DNA of 64,000 nt, from the NCBI GenBank assembly GCA_035771165.1, contig JAWNZC010000445.1:4265501-4329500 (forward strand), written 5' to 3'. A program made the position numbers and the translations under genes. The DNA is from Paragorgia papillata (taxonomy: Eukaryota > Cnidaria > Anthozoa > Scleralcyonacea > Coralliidae). The notes under the pieces were generated by a model. It saw nothing but the letters and a program-made list of their open reading frames with translations, was not told where the DNA came from and searched no databases. Below are positions 21,773 through 33,500 of the stretch, piece after piece (the first letter of the stretch is position 1; the number at the start of each line of letters is the position of its first letter).

Positions 21773-22129
21773 CAGGGACGAGCCGCGGCTCCCCCCCCCC
21801 CCCCCCCCTTTGATATAAAACAACAGACATGCCTGTAACTACAAAACTGAGGCAATATGAATTGTGTCAGGAAATAAACTGCAAACAGTGTATTCAATCT
21901 GCTGAGTGTATGCATTTTTGGAGTATCTATGTGACGTTTGCATGTTTTGAGTATTTTATATGACGTTTTTTAACTTTTAGAGTCCGTAAAATCTTCCTCC
22001 AAAAGCCAGGAAATGGCGTTTCAGCGACTCTCGATTTCAAAATTTCCTGGGGGAGCATGCCCCCGGACCCCCCTAAAAATTTATTTTGATTTCGGCTCCC
22101 CGCCTTTCAAAATCCTGGGTACGTCCCTG
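21773..22129. mobile_element. hAT-type MITE with imperfect 8-bp target duplication
   Basis: Ends CAGGGACG and CGTCCCTG. Flanks TACCTGGA (21765-21772) and TACCTTCA (22130-22137) match at 6 of 8. The interior block at 21975-22085 is the reverse complement of the block at 1392 and 11948. It sits at the edge of the inverted gene duplication. Confidence 0.65.
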
Positions 22130-22469
22130 TACCTTCAAGTCGCAATGTATGGTCCATCTAGTAGCTGACGCATTCTTCTTCTGATCAACTCTTCGTCTAC
22201 GTTCACTAACCTTCTACCCAAGCCATAAGACATCAGTCTAGTCTTAAGTGTTTTGAGACTCATCTCATCTGAACTCCATGGCATTTGGCCAAAAACATAA
22301 TGATTTTAGCGTACTCGAAGCCTTTTTCAAAATAATGCGTAATGAGAACCTCTTCGCGATCCAATTCTATCCCGCCGCATTCAGGACAAAATAAAAAATC
22401 TTGTTCAATCAATCCGTTACAGTGCTCACAAAACATAACCAAATAGCTTCTTACAAATCTCACTGACAA
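22130..22469 (-). pseudogene. N-terminal fragment of an integrase-type transposon protein
   Basis: The minus-strand frame has a zinc-ribbon-like CEHCNGL...CPECG, then EEVLITHYFEKGFEYAKI and FLAKCHGVQM. After a frameshift it continues SLKTLKTRLMSYGLGRR, a helix-turn-helix-like block. This order resembles the N-terminus of multicopy integrase-core proteins in corals and fish. The catalytic part is missing; the hAT MITE abuts the break. Confidence 0.4.
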
Positions 22470-22579
22470 ACAGAAAGACCAAAACAGGACACCATTTTTA
22501 ATTCACCCAGCACTTTTGAGTGGAATCGGGAGTTTAAAAATATAAACAAGAAAAAATTAGTTAAATTTCCTAAAAAAAT

Positions 22580-22905
22580 TAGGAAAGAAAGTTTTTGTTT
22601 TGAAAAGAAAGTTTTGATTTTGAAAAGAAAGTTTTTGTTTTGAAAAAAAGTTTGCGTTTTGAAAAGAAATTTAGTGTAGAAAAGAAAGTTTTAGTTTTGA
22701 AAAGAAAGTTTTGGTCTTGAAAAAAAGTTTGCGTTTTGAAAAGAAATTTAGTGTAGAAAAGAAAGTTTTAGTTTTGAAAAGAAAGTTTTGGTTTTGAAAA
22801 AAAGTTTGCGTTTTGAAAAGAAATTTAGTGTAGAAAAGAAAGTTTTAGTTTTGAAAAAAAAGTTTTGGTTTTAGTTTTGAAAAGAAAATTTTGGTTTTGA
22901 ATTAA
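22580..22905 (+). repeat. 77-bp tandem repeat built from GAAAAGAAAGTTTT sub-units
   Basis: The marker TTTGCGTTTTGAAAAG recurs at 22651, 22728 and 22805, exactly 77 bp apart. Each unit is itself made of roughly 19-bp AAAGAAAGTTTT repeats. Confidence 0.9.
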
Positions 22906-22989
22906 AAGATTTGTGTTGCACCTGTGAGCCACCATAGTGGGCCACCGTAGAAAACAGTACTAATGCATGTGTTTTATATAATGTGTTTT

Positions 22990-23388
22990 ATATAAAAAAA
23001 ACCAGTAGGGGTCTGAGAGGTGGAACTTTTTTCCCAGATGGTTGTGGACTTGTGGTTAGGTTTAGGGACACCGGGGGGTTGTGGTTAGATTTAGGGTTGC
23101 CGGGGGGTTGTGTTTACATTTAGGGTGAGGTTTAGAGGTGGAGGTAGGGGTTGGGGTGTCGGTTGGGATTTAATTTCTTGAATATTCAGGATAATCCTGA
23201 ATTCTAGACGAGAGGATGGACATGTTGGGGATAATCCATAACCGGAAACAGAAAAACCTGTTGCCACCTGAAAAGAAGCCGCCTTTAGCTATATAGCCAA
23301 TCAAATACTAGCGTACATCAGGGCTAAATCCCCTGACGACGATTGCAGTTTACTCACAGCAGGTGAGCGGGCTCGCATCAACCTCGTA
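22990..23388. other. Repeat remnant with GGGTTGTGG runs
   Basis: GGGGTCTGAGAGGTGGAACTT, TTTAGGGTTGCCGGGGGG and similar runs place it in the family of 6198-6760 and 18176-18330. Confidence 0.5.
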
Positions 23389-23774
23389 CCCAGGGCCATT
23401 TGTAGGGAACTGGGCCAAGATGGCGAATAAAACAAAATGGCGGAAATAAATGGCCCTGGTGGAGGCTAGCTCAAAATGCGCAGTATATTGCGCATTTTAT
23501 TAACTAGAACTCAGTTCTTTACACAGTAATTATACCTAATTACACCTAATTATTGCATGGTTTAAAATATAATTTCCCGTGCCGTGTGCAGGAACAACCG
23601 ACAAGGTCAAAATACAATTTTAAAAAAAAAATACAAAACTGAAACCGTCTGATTTACGCCGAGAGCTCTTGACCAATCAGAGGGTGTGATCAGGGTGAGA
23701 TAGCCTGGCCTCCACCAGGGCCATTTGTTCCCGCCATCTTGGCCCAGTTGCAAATGGCCCTGGGTACGAGGTTG
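23389..23774. mobile_element. Mutator-like MITE, inverted copy of 6851-7240
   Basis: 386 bp with ends CAACCTCGTACCCAGGGCCA and TGGCCCTGGGTACGAGGTTG. The interior matches the first copy in reverse, for example TTGACCAATCAGAG and AAATATAATTTCCCGTGCCG. No target duplication visible. Confidence 0.82.
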
Positions 23775-23904
23775 GTCTGGTAATAATTCCATGTCCTAAA
23801 TAACCCAGGTACTTCATGAAAGCCTGACCCCAACACACACCCTAATCCTAACCAATAAATTCGTGAATATAGGACATGGATTTATAACCGTTGGGCTCGC
23901 ATGG

Positions 23905-24070
23905 CATAGACCTTATTCAAAAATGGCCGCCGAATTAAAATTCTTTTATATACATATCAATTAGCCCTTATGAACTCGTTTTCATGTGTGAAATTCAAAA
24001 TAATTTTTACTTTAAAACGAGGTCATAAGGGCTAATTTATATGCACATAAAATAATTCTAATCCGGCAGG
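23905..24070. mobile_element. Foldback MITE upstream of the FERM gene
   Basis: ATAGACCTTATTCAAAAATG and AATTAGCCCTTATGA are mirrored by TCATAAGGGCTAATTTATAT. The same family is at 57989-58175. It ends about 300 bp upstream of the FERM start codon. Confidence 0.75.
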
Positions 24071-24376
24071 GCTCTCAGAAAACGCGCGAAAATTTTAACG
24101 TGGATTCTGATGTCTAAAGTCTAACATGAAGTAGCTGTTGTGCTAAAGGGAAAGCCGCTGGCACCGTATCTACTTCCCAGACTCCCATCGCTGTGGCACA
24201 GAAAATGCAAAAATTGGTCATGCAAAAGATGATGTAGGGTAATTAGAAAATATTTGCAATTGCTTTTCGGTTTTATGTACATGTGTGTGGTTCTGAGTGG
24301 TTTGCTGAATAACATTGACAGTGTGGAAACCAACTGTAATAAACTCAGCTTTTTCTACTGAATCTATTTGTGGTCA
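24071..24376 (+). promoter_or_regulatory. Presumed FERM gene promoter and 5' UTR
   Basis: Lies between a MITE and the start codon. No TATA box or initiator is convincing, and the transcription start cannot be placed. Called only from position. Confidence 0.3.
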
Positions 24377-24535
24377 ATGTCTTTTGTTCGACGACTTAGT
24401 AGACGGTTTAGTCGTCGGGGAAGCAGGCCTACACGAAAACGACGAGATTATTCTGACGGAAAATGTCACGACAAGGATAGCGTTCCATGCAAAGTTGTGC
24501 TGCTGGATGGCACGACCCTGTCATATAATTTAGCG
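24377..24535 (+). CDS. FERM gene exon 1 (start codon)
   Basis: Residues 1-53, ending in phase 0 before GTAAGT. It starts MSFVRRLSRRFSRR, a basic N-terminus like the SFFRRTLGRR start of EPB41L5, then enters FERM lobe 1 with CKVVLLDGTTL. The upstream TTG at 24368 is in frame but is not a normal start. The promoter is not recognisable; a foldback MITE ends about 300 bp upstream. Confidence 0.88.
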
Positions 24536-27500
24536 GTAAGTAATGATTTCATGAAAATACAATACGTTTAGTAACATCAGTAAAATTAACAGGCACATTT
24601 TTTAGCTTTAGGGCCAACATTCCAAGAATCTTATCCCCATTGCGTGTTCTTCTTGGCATTCTTGCCACTCTCATCTGCAGTCAAAGGTCTTACAGGTCTT
24701 TATCTTTTAAGCATAATTGGATAGGGAATAATAAAATTCTTCACTTTGTACCATTCACACTTTGAGACATTTTTGAATTATTAGGCATCAAGTAGGCGAT
24801 ATTAAAATTGCGGTAACGAAATTGTACGTTCACAAACAAATATTTTCCATCAAAGACCTCTCGAGTCTGTCATCTTCATTTCGAAAAATATACAGCAAGC
24901 ACTTTCGTATTTTAGGATGTTTATTCAAAAGGAAAGTTCAGCGCTACAATTTTTTCAGTTTATTTGAGGGTCTGTTATAATCTTAATATGTTTATCATAA
25001 AGAAGGAAAACACTTCTCTAAGTTCTCTTTATAGGGGCAGCCGGCAGGTAGCTAAAGGCATAAAAGTGGTGCCAATATTTGTAGCCGTGTGAATATTACA
25101 TTTATTAATTTGAATGTCAAGTTAGTACAGGTTAAGTATCACAACATTTCAGTCATTATCCTTTAACATGTCGTGACTGAGCTAACTCAACATTTCTAGT
25201 TGTCAAATATCGAATGTTTATTCAATGGTGAGATGCAGTCATAACTCCATCAATGTGTTGAAAAATGTAAGGTCTTCATTTCATTTATAAAGGAAATTGA
25301 AACCAATTGAATGATGTCATGTCAATAACCTGGCTGTGTTTGTTCAACCTGTGGTTCAACTCATAACATGTTGCAACATCTGTTAACTATTTAAGAAATA
25401 GAAAATGGCCACCCGTGTTTATATAGCCTGATGCAAACACGAGAGTGAGTTGGGAGAATTCGAAAGTTTATGTGAACCCGAGCCGTAGGCGAGGGTTTAC
25501 ATAAGTACTTTCAAATTCTCCCAACTCACTCAAGTGTTTGCATCAGGTTATATAAACACAGGGCATCCATTTTCTATTTCTTTTATGAAATATGGCTAAA
25601 AAATGTGCGGTGACATCACAACCGTGTTTACATAGCCTGATATAAACACGGTAATTGACCAATCACAGCGTGCGTAAGATGCAACCTATTTTATAAAAAT
25701 AAATGTAAAAGCAATTGTAAAAAATTAGGCATGTCCAGACATACATGTATCTACTGCATTCAATCATTGCCTATAGCTACTATGGTAAAAACAATGTTGT
25801 AATTACTGTATGTACTTGCAGTGACCTGGTATTCAGAGCTGAACAAGATTTTTGTCCAGATTGTCGATGCTAGCTATGTTGTGTTTTTACCTTAAGAAAG
25901 GAACTCAGAGTAAAGCCATCAAAGCACAGGAGGCTGAGCACTAACAACTCTACTCATATCCGGCACAGAAGCATGAGTCCCGAGCCCATGTGCATGGTCA
26001 CTCATTCAAATACTAACTCAATCAAATTGGGCTTTACTTCGGTCCTCGTGGTGAGAGGCAGTGTGATAATAGCTTGACTATTAAAGCTATGGTACTATTT
26101 AAAACCTATGCTAATAAAGTATGACTATTGTAAAGTTTAGTAGGCCAATCAAATTTTAATACAGTACATCAATAACAACTCACAAAATTTGACTAATAAA
26201 GTATTTAAATAACTTTATTACAACAATTTGTCAAATAATAATGCAATCCAGTGGGTAGGTAAAGGAAAATTGTTTGAGATAATAAGCATCTGAAGTATGA
26301 CTGCTGTAAAGTTTAGAAATAATCAAGTTGTGAATGAAGATTTCCAATTAATTGTTCTTCAAGAGTAGACATATACTGTATATGCGTGCATGTAGTAAAA
26401 GATAGAATAAATGTTTGGCATTCATGACATGCACTTTTGCATGACATTGACAACTGCAGCATACAATTTAATTACCCCATTATAAATATAAAGACTTGCC
26501 ATTTCACACTCTCTATATACAGTACAGTAGCCTGTCACTAACATTTGACTATTGTACATATGTTATTTAATAGCATAATAATTTCGCTCGTGGACTACAA
26601 CAGGTTTTGCACATTGTTGCTTGATCATGCATGAAGCTAGTTTTGTTTTCTCAGAAGAAAATTTCATTTCCGTCCAGCAATACACAGCTTACTTGTCAGT
26701 TTACAAAGCTCGATCAGACTGCTGAATACATGTAAACATGTTGGCTCGTCTGAATATGAAATTGTCCAAAGACTATTAAGATTTAAGAGGCTTTTAAAAA
26801 GTTATCATCACTCCAACAACGTCTGTAGTCAACAACATCTATAGTACATCACATTTAAAAATTGACAACGATTCATACTTAAAATACTTACTAAGCTTGT
26901 ATAAAAAACTTCTATTCTTGAAATAAATATCTTGGCATCTCGCTGGCTTGAATAATCTCGCTGGCTTGAATAATCTCGCTCTATGTTGCCATAGCATTGA
27001 CTTACATGAAGTACTTGGTTTACAATTTTGGCTTCAGCAGTTTGGCTTCAGCAGTTTGTCGGTGGTCAATCATTTAATTCTGTGTTTTGATTGGCTCTGA
27101 AGGCAGTCTTTTGTTAACTTAAACTTACACGCATGACAATGTATCTACTCGTTACTACAAAAACCATATCTCCTAGACTAAATAAATACACCCTAGACAG
27201 GTCACAGGCTAATTATTTTTTTAAAAGAATTGAATTTTGAGTTAATTTAGACTATAGCCTAACATATTAGACACAAACTACAAAGTCTCTGAGGTGCTCT
27301 ATATTTGTAGCTCAAAATATTTACCATAATTCAGTTCTACCCCCTACCTATAGACCCCCCTACAGAGACCCATTTCTTGGGTTTCTGTTGGGGTGTACAC
27401 CATAAATCAGGGATTTTTAAATTATCAATGATGGACAAATTTCTTATAAAATATAAGAGAAAACCAAAACCGAGCGAATTATCTACATCATCTATTGAAG

Positions 27501-30500
27501 ATATCAGTGTCACTGATGTGACAGTCTGCAGTGATAATGATGGAACAGAAAGTTTTGATTTTAACACAAAAATATGACAATTATTTAATATAGGGCGACT
27601 TGATATGAAATTTGGCAACTAGATTTTCTTCTCTGGTAGCCACTTGGGGCGACTAAAAAAAATTTCTTATTTCAACCCCTGCTGCCTATACTGTGGTAAT
27701 TTTTTTTTGACTGACAAGAGATAGGAACCGCATTCTAGGTCTATTACTCAGTTCTATTATTTCTATGGGTATACTGTAAAACCTGGACTGGACTCAAAAT
27801 CTGTATAACCCAGACTCAAAAATCTGTATAACCCAGACTAATATTTTTAACAAACAAGAGGTCGCACTGATGCTTGTAAATACCTGGAGGAGGTTGTAAT
27901 GAGTTTTGAGTTTTGTTGATGTGATCCTAAACTCAGAGACGAAACATATCTCCGATTAAATACAACTACCGGTACTTACTTGTGGGATGTGTGTGTATAG
28001 CAATTTAGGATAATGACTAGTCATGCCAAAGAACGACAAAACTTTAGTGTGCAGGCAGAATTTCGGAATTTTATATAGTTTTACCAAGGACTAAATGCTA
28101 CAATATATAACATATTATAGACAAATTGTGAAAAAACTGAAACGAACGACACCATTTTGATGTGGAGAACATGGCTCCTATAAAGGCCATGATATTTAAT
28201 ATGCAAATGTGAAATTTCTTTTCTTTTAATAATCAAATAACATATTAGCATTAATAAATCAAGACTGTACTTTGAAGTGTTCTTACCTTTTCCATTTCAC
28301 TTATAAATCAGCATTTTCCTAACCTTTAAACAATGTTTATAAAGAACCACTGCGTGGCACTGCCAAAATGGCTTCTATGATGTCACATCACTACCTGCCA
28401 TGTACAACCAACTGTCATTTACAACCACTTTTACCTGGCAACAGGGGTGGTTGTAAAACTCAGGTTCTACTGTACATGCATAGTCGTATTTGATCTGAGA
28501 TTTGTTTCATCTTCAAGTTAAACATCAAGTCAGCCCCATGTTCATTCAAAAGCCCATTACAACCCCCTCTGTTATTTACAAGTATCAGTGCAACCCTGTT
28601 TGTTAAAAAATATTAGTCTGGATTTTACAAATTTTTTAGTCCAATTTTACAGATTTTTGAGTCTGGGTTTTACAGATTTTTGAGTTCAGTCCAGCAGTCC
28701 AATCTGGGTTTTACAGTATGCCCATAGAAATAATAGACCTAGAATGCAGTTCCTATCTCTTGTCAGTCAAAAAAATGACCCCAGTATAGGGGGTCAAAAT
28801 GGCAGATTTATAAGGGCAAATTAAGGGAACTCGTCTTAGGAGTTTTTAACACAGTGGTGGTTGGTGACCATGTGGCGCGGACTATGGTTTATTTTTCAAA
28901 ATATTTTTGAGAGTCCTGACAATAAGCTGTGCTGATGTGACCTTCCTCCTAACCCTTGCAAAATTCAAAATGGTGGGTTTATAAGGGCAAAATAAAATTT
29001 CAATAGGTCTATTATTTCTATAGTCTACACGTACAGCGGGCTACAGTATTTTAAATCTTGTAATAACACCTGGATATATGGGCAGATAGGCCCAGTTAAC
29101 CCTTCCAGGGTCCAAATTAGCGCTAAAAAAACAGCTTCGCAATTTTTTTGAAAGATCTCTCTTTAGAATACACATTTTAGGCCCCCCCTGAGAGTATGAT
29201 TTTTCAGAACGTCACAAAAGCGAATGTGCATGCAGTGATTTTGCACTGGATAATTTACAGGCCTTTTCGTAAGGAAAACTGCAGTAATGTATGCGGTAAT
29301 TCGGACGCGTAAAACGCGTAAATAACTTTGCGCATGGGAATCGCACGTGTGTTAAAACTGTTCAGTTATGGCACGGTAATATGAACGGCAGGCCTAACTT
29401 TTATATTCTCTACACATCCGTGTTTTCCTTTTTTAAACGAAAAGAAAGCTGTATTGCTTGATATCCGTTATATAGTTTAGTTGTAAAACGTAAAACCTAC
29501 TATGCTGTGAAAACTTACTTTACGCTGAAAGACGATATACTGTACGTCGGTTGCAAGACTTTACGTTGGGAGACCTTACCTTGCATTGTGAGACCTTACG
29601 TTACATTGTGAGACCTTACGTTACATTGTGAGACCTTACTTTACATTGTGAAACCTTAGTTACGTTACCTTGTGGGACCTTGCTTTACATTGTGAGACCT
29701 GGCGTGACATTGTGAGACTTTACGTTACGTTGTGAAACCTTATGTTACGTTTTGAGACCTTATGTTACGTTGTGAGACCTTAAGTTACATTGTGAGACCT
29801 TACGTGACATTGTGAAACCTTACATTACATTGTGAGACCTGGCGTTATATTGTGAGACCTTACAGTACGTTACGTTGTGAGACCTTACAGTACGTTACGT
29901 TGTGAGACCTTATGTTACGTTGTTAAGCCCTAATCAAACGAGAACGCAAGTCATCGCAAGTTGGCAAGTCATCTGTGGCGGTCATTTGAACACAAAAATT
30001 AACAAAATAAAGGTTTCATGAGTGTTTTAAACAAGTTTTAACCTTGTGACGGTACATGATATTTTCGGGAAACTATTCAGGCAGAGGGGCTGGCTGAGAT
30101 AGCGTGACTGCCAACTTGCGATGACTTGCGTTCTCGTTTGATTAGGGCTTTAGACCTTACGTTACATTGTGAGACCTTACGCTATATTGTGAGACCGTAC
30201 GTTACATTGGGAGACCTTACATTACGTTATAAGTCCTTACGTTACATTGTGAGACCTCATGATGTTACGTTGTGAGACGTTACGTTGTTAGACCTTATAC
30301 GTTACGTTGTGAGACATTACGTTACGTTGTGAGATGAGATCTATACAGTATACGTTACGTTGTGAAACGTTACGTTGTGAAACCTTACGTTAGGTTGTGA
30401 GATCTTACGTTACGTTGTGAAACTTTACGTTACGTTGTGAGATCTTAGGTTAAGCCAGTTTTCCACTGGCGAATTTTGTCGCGCGAAGCAACCTTTTTCT

Positions 30501-33500
30501 TTTGTCTCATAAGCTCTCGAGTGGAACTAATTATAAATCTATTCCAATCTATTCAATTTTGACAATAGAAATGTCGCCTCGCGCGACAAAATTCGCCAGT
30601 GGAAAACCGGCTTGACGTTGTGAGATGTGACACTGCTGAAACTTCCACACATTTTCAAATGAACAATTGAACATGGCTTTTCACACATGCGATTTAAACT
30701 TGTCTCCAAGCGTCTAAATATCCAGCGATTGATTGAATTCTTGTCGAAAACTCCTCGCAGACAGAACATCTTATTTCTCAACCTTTTTACCATCTCCACT
30801 AAAACCTTTTGTTAAGGTAACGTTCAAATCACATTCCTGAGACGCAAGCTATACAGCTTTAAACAGCGAGCCGAATGACCAAACCATGAAATAGTGTTAT
30901 CACGTTTGAAGTGTGATCTTTTTTGACGTGCGAGATGACAGCTGCAAAGCCGAAACTTAAAGGCAAGACTTCGTGCGTATATCCGGCCTGATGATTTGGT
31001 GACGCGCATGACACAGCGATTTCGCGAAATGTATAAAAAAAAACAGAACAGCATCGCTAAATGAGCTTCGCAACTTTCAGAAAAATTGCTTCGCAGATTT
31101 TCCCAATTTTTAAAATCGCTTCGCGAAGCGCTAATTCGGACTCTGCCTTCCCCTCCTAGGGATTCTCACTTGACAGGGATATGGCCCGTTGTTGAGCTTG
31201 GAACTCATGTGAGTAGAGTTGTAGTTGATCTCTCCTGTGTTTCCAGGTTCTCCAGTTTTCCTCCTCCATAAAACCAACACCCTACATCTTAGCTGTGATC
31301 CGTGGTCTGAACTGTGTCGTATCACTCGTATGGCAGCTGCCTGGAGCGCCTTTGATATATATCGACACAGCCACAATGATCTGCATGAAATTTTAACTAA
31401 TTAACTTAATTTTAACTTTTTACTAATATTAGTTGTCTGATCTCTGCTTGATCACACTCAAGTATCCTAAATGTATGTCTTTTATTTAATATTTAGAAAA
31501 AGTCTATTGGGTTAGAACTAATAACTTTGGTGGATAAGAACTTGGACTTGGTTGAGAAAGATTACTTTGGGTTGCAATTCACAGATTCTCTTCAGGTCTC
31601 TGTAAGTAATGAGTGATTAACATTGTGACAGAATATATATAAGTTTAATAAATTTAGAATTAAACATGTAGGTTAACAAACTAGTCTGAATTATTGTTTA
31701 ACTACAGTATATCTAGGCATGTGGGTTCCAGTGTGGATTAGAAGTCAATGCCTTCAACTTAGAAAGTTATGTACAGTTCAACTTGGAAAGTTATGTACAG
31801 TTCAACTTAGAAAGTTATGTACAGTTCAACTTAGAAAGTTATGTACAGTTCAACTTAGAAAGTTATGTACAGTTCAACTTAGAAAGTTATGTACAGTTCA
31901 ACTTAGAAAGTTATGTACAGTTCAACTTGGAAAGTTATGGACAGTTCAACTTAGAAAGTTATGTACAGTTCAACTTGGAAAGTTATGTACAGTTCAACTT
32001 ACAAAGTTATGGACAGTTCAACTTAGAAAGTTATGCACAGTTCAACTTAGAAAGTTATGGACAGTTCAACTTAGAAAGTTATGTACAGTTCAACTTAGAA
32101 AGTTATGTACAGTTCAACTTAGAAAGTTATGTACAGTTCAACTTAGAAAGTTATGCACAGTTCAACTTAGAAAGTTATGGACAGTTCAACTTAGAAAGTT
32201 ATGGACAGTTCAACTTAGGAAGTTATGTACAGTTCAACTGTTATGTACAGTTCAACTTAGAAAGTTATGTACAGTTCAACTTAGAAAGTTATGTACAGTT
32301 CAACTTAGAAAGTTATGTACAGTTCAACTTAGAAAGTTATGTACAGTTCAACTTAGAAAGTTATGGACAGTTCAACTTAGAAAGTTATGCACAGTTCAAC
32401 TTAGAAAGTTATGGACAGTTCAACTTAGAAAGTTATGTACAGTTCAACTTAGAAAGTTATGGACAGTTCAACTTAGAAAGTTATGTACAGTTCAACTTAG
32501 GAAGTTATGTACAGTTCAACTTAGAAAGTTATGTACAGTTCAACTTAGAAAGTTATGTACAGTTCAACTTAGAAAGTTATGTACAGTTCAACTTAGAAAG
32601 TTATGGACAGTTCAACTTAGGAAGTTATGTACAGTTCAACTGTTATGTACAGTTCAACTTAGAAAGTTATGTACAGTTCAACTTAGAAAGTTATGTATAG
32701 TTCAACTTAGGAAGTTATGGACAGTTCAAGTTAGGAAGTTATGTACAGTTCAACTTAGGAAGTTATGTACAGTTCAACTTAGAAAGTTATGTACAGTTCA
32801 ACTTAGGAAGTTATGGACAGTTCAACTTAGAAAGTTATGTACAGTTCAACTTAGGAAGTTATGTACAATTCAACTTAGAAAGTTATGTACAGTTCAACTT
32901 AGGAAGTTATGTACAGTTCAACTTAGAAAGTTATGTACAGTTCAACTTAGAAAGTTATGTACAGTCAACTGAAAAATCATTGGTTTGATATATTTAGTTT
33001 ATCATTTCTTTGTTTTGCAGCACTGGTTGGATCCACTGAAGAGAGTAAAGAAACAAATCAGAGGTATACTGTAGTATGTTTGAACATTTAATACATGTAC
33101 AGTACAGTACAGTAGTACAATACATGTAAATGAGTTTTACTGTGATGAAGGACTCAGCTTGAAACATCAGTATTTTGTTGCTAGAAATATCAGCAGTTTA
33201 CCACCTTTTCACTTTGTTCTATACAAAACACTTCATACGCAGCACTCTACTTTACTGCATGTATAAATGGTCATACAGTAGCTATATTAATATATAATAC
33301 TGTCCACATTCAAATGCATGGCACTTTCAGGTATGGCAACAGACTGTAATTTACATTGACAGAATATATAGAGTCTTTTACCAAATTATCAGTTTGAATC
33401 TCCATTCATGAAAAATGTGCTTGGTAATAGTAATAGAGCGTAAGTTAAGAAAAGCCTGGAGGAGGGTCATACTATTACTGTACTAAATATACTTATAGCA

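Larger units (their letters stand above)
24536..31496 (+). other. FERM gene intron 1 (6961 bp)
   Basis: From GTAAGT to TTTAG. It holds a foldback at 25418-25567, a long inverted repeat at 27701-28776 and the 20-bp minisatellite with two MITEs at 29550-30613. A short frame near 27428 starting MDKFLIKYKRKPKP looks like the start of some transposases but is too short to assign. 25568-27340 and 28777-29540 show nothing I recognise. Confidence 0.8.

Noticed and set aside
27353..27681. Possible hAT element with CTACCTAT/CTGCCTAT flanks and an MDKF-type start
   Set aside because: The flanks match at 7 of 8 but the proposed ends are not inverted repeats of each other, and the frame is only about 50 codons.
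31719..32972. Open frames of 417 and 305 codons with Cys-Thr-Val or Ser-Tyr-Val repeats
   Set aside because: They lie wholly in the 24-bp minisatellite of intron 2. The period is divisible by three, so several frames stay open by construction.
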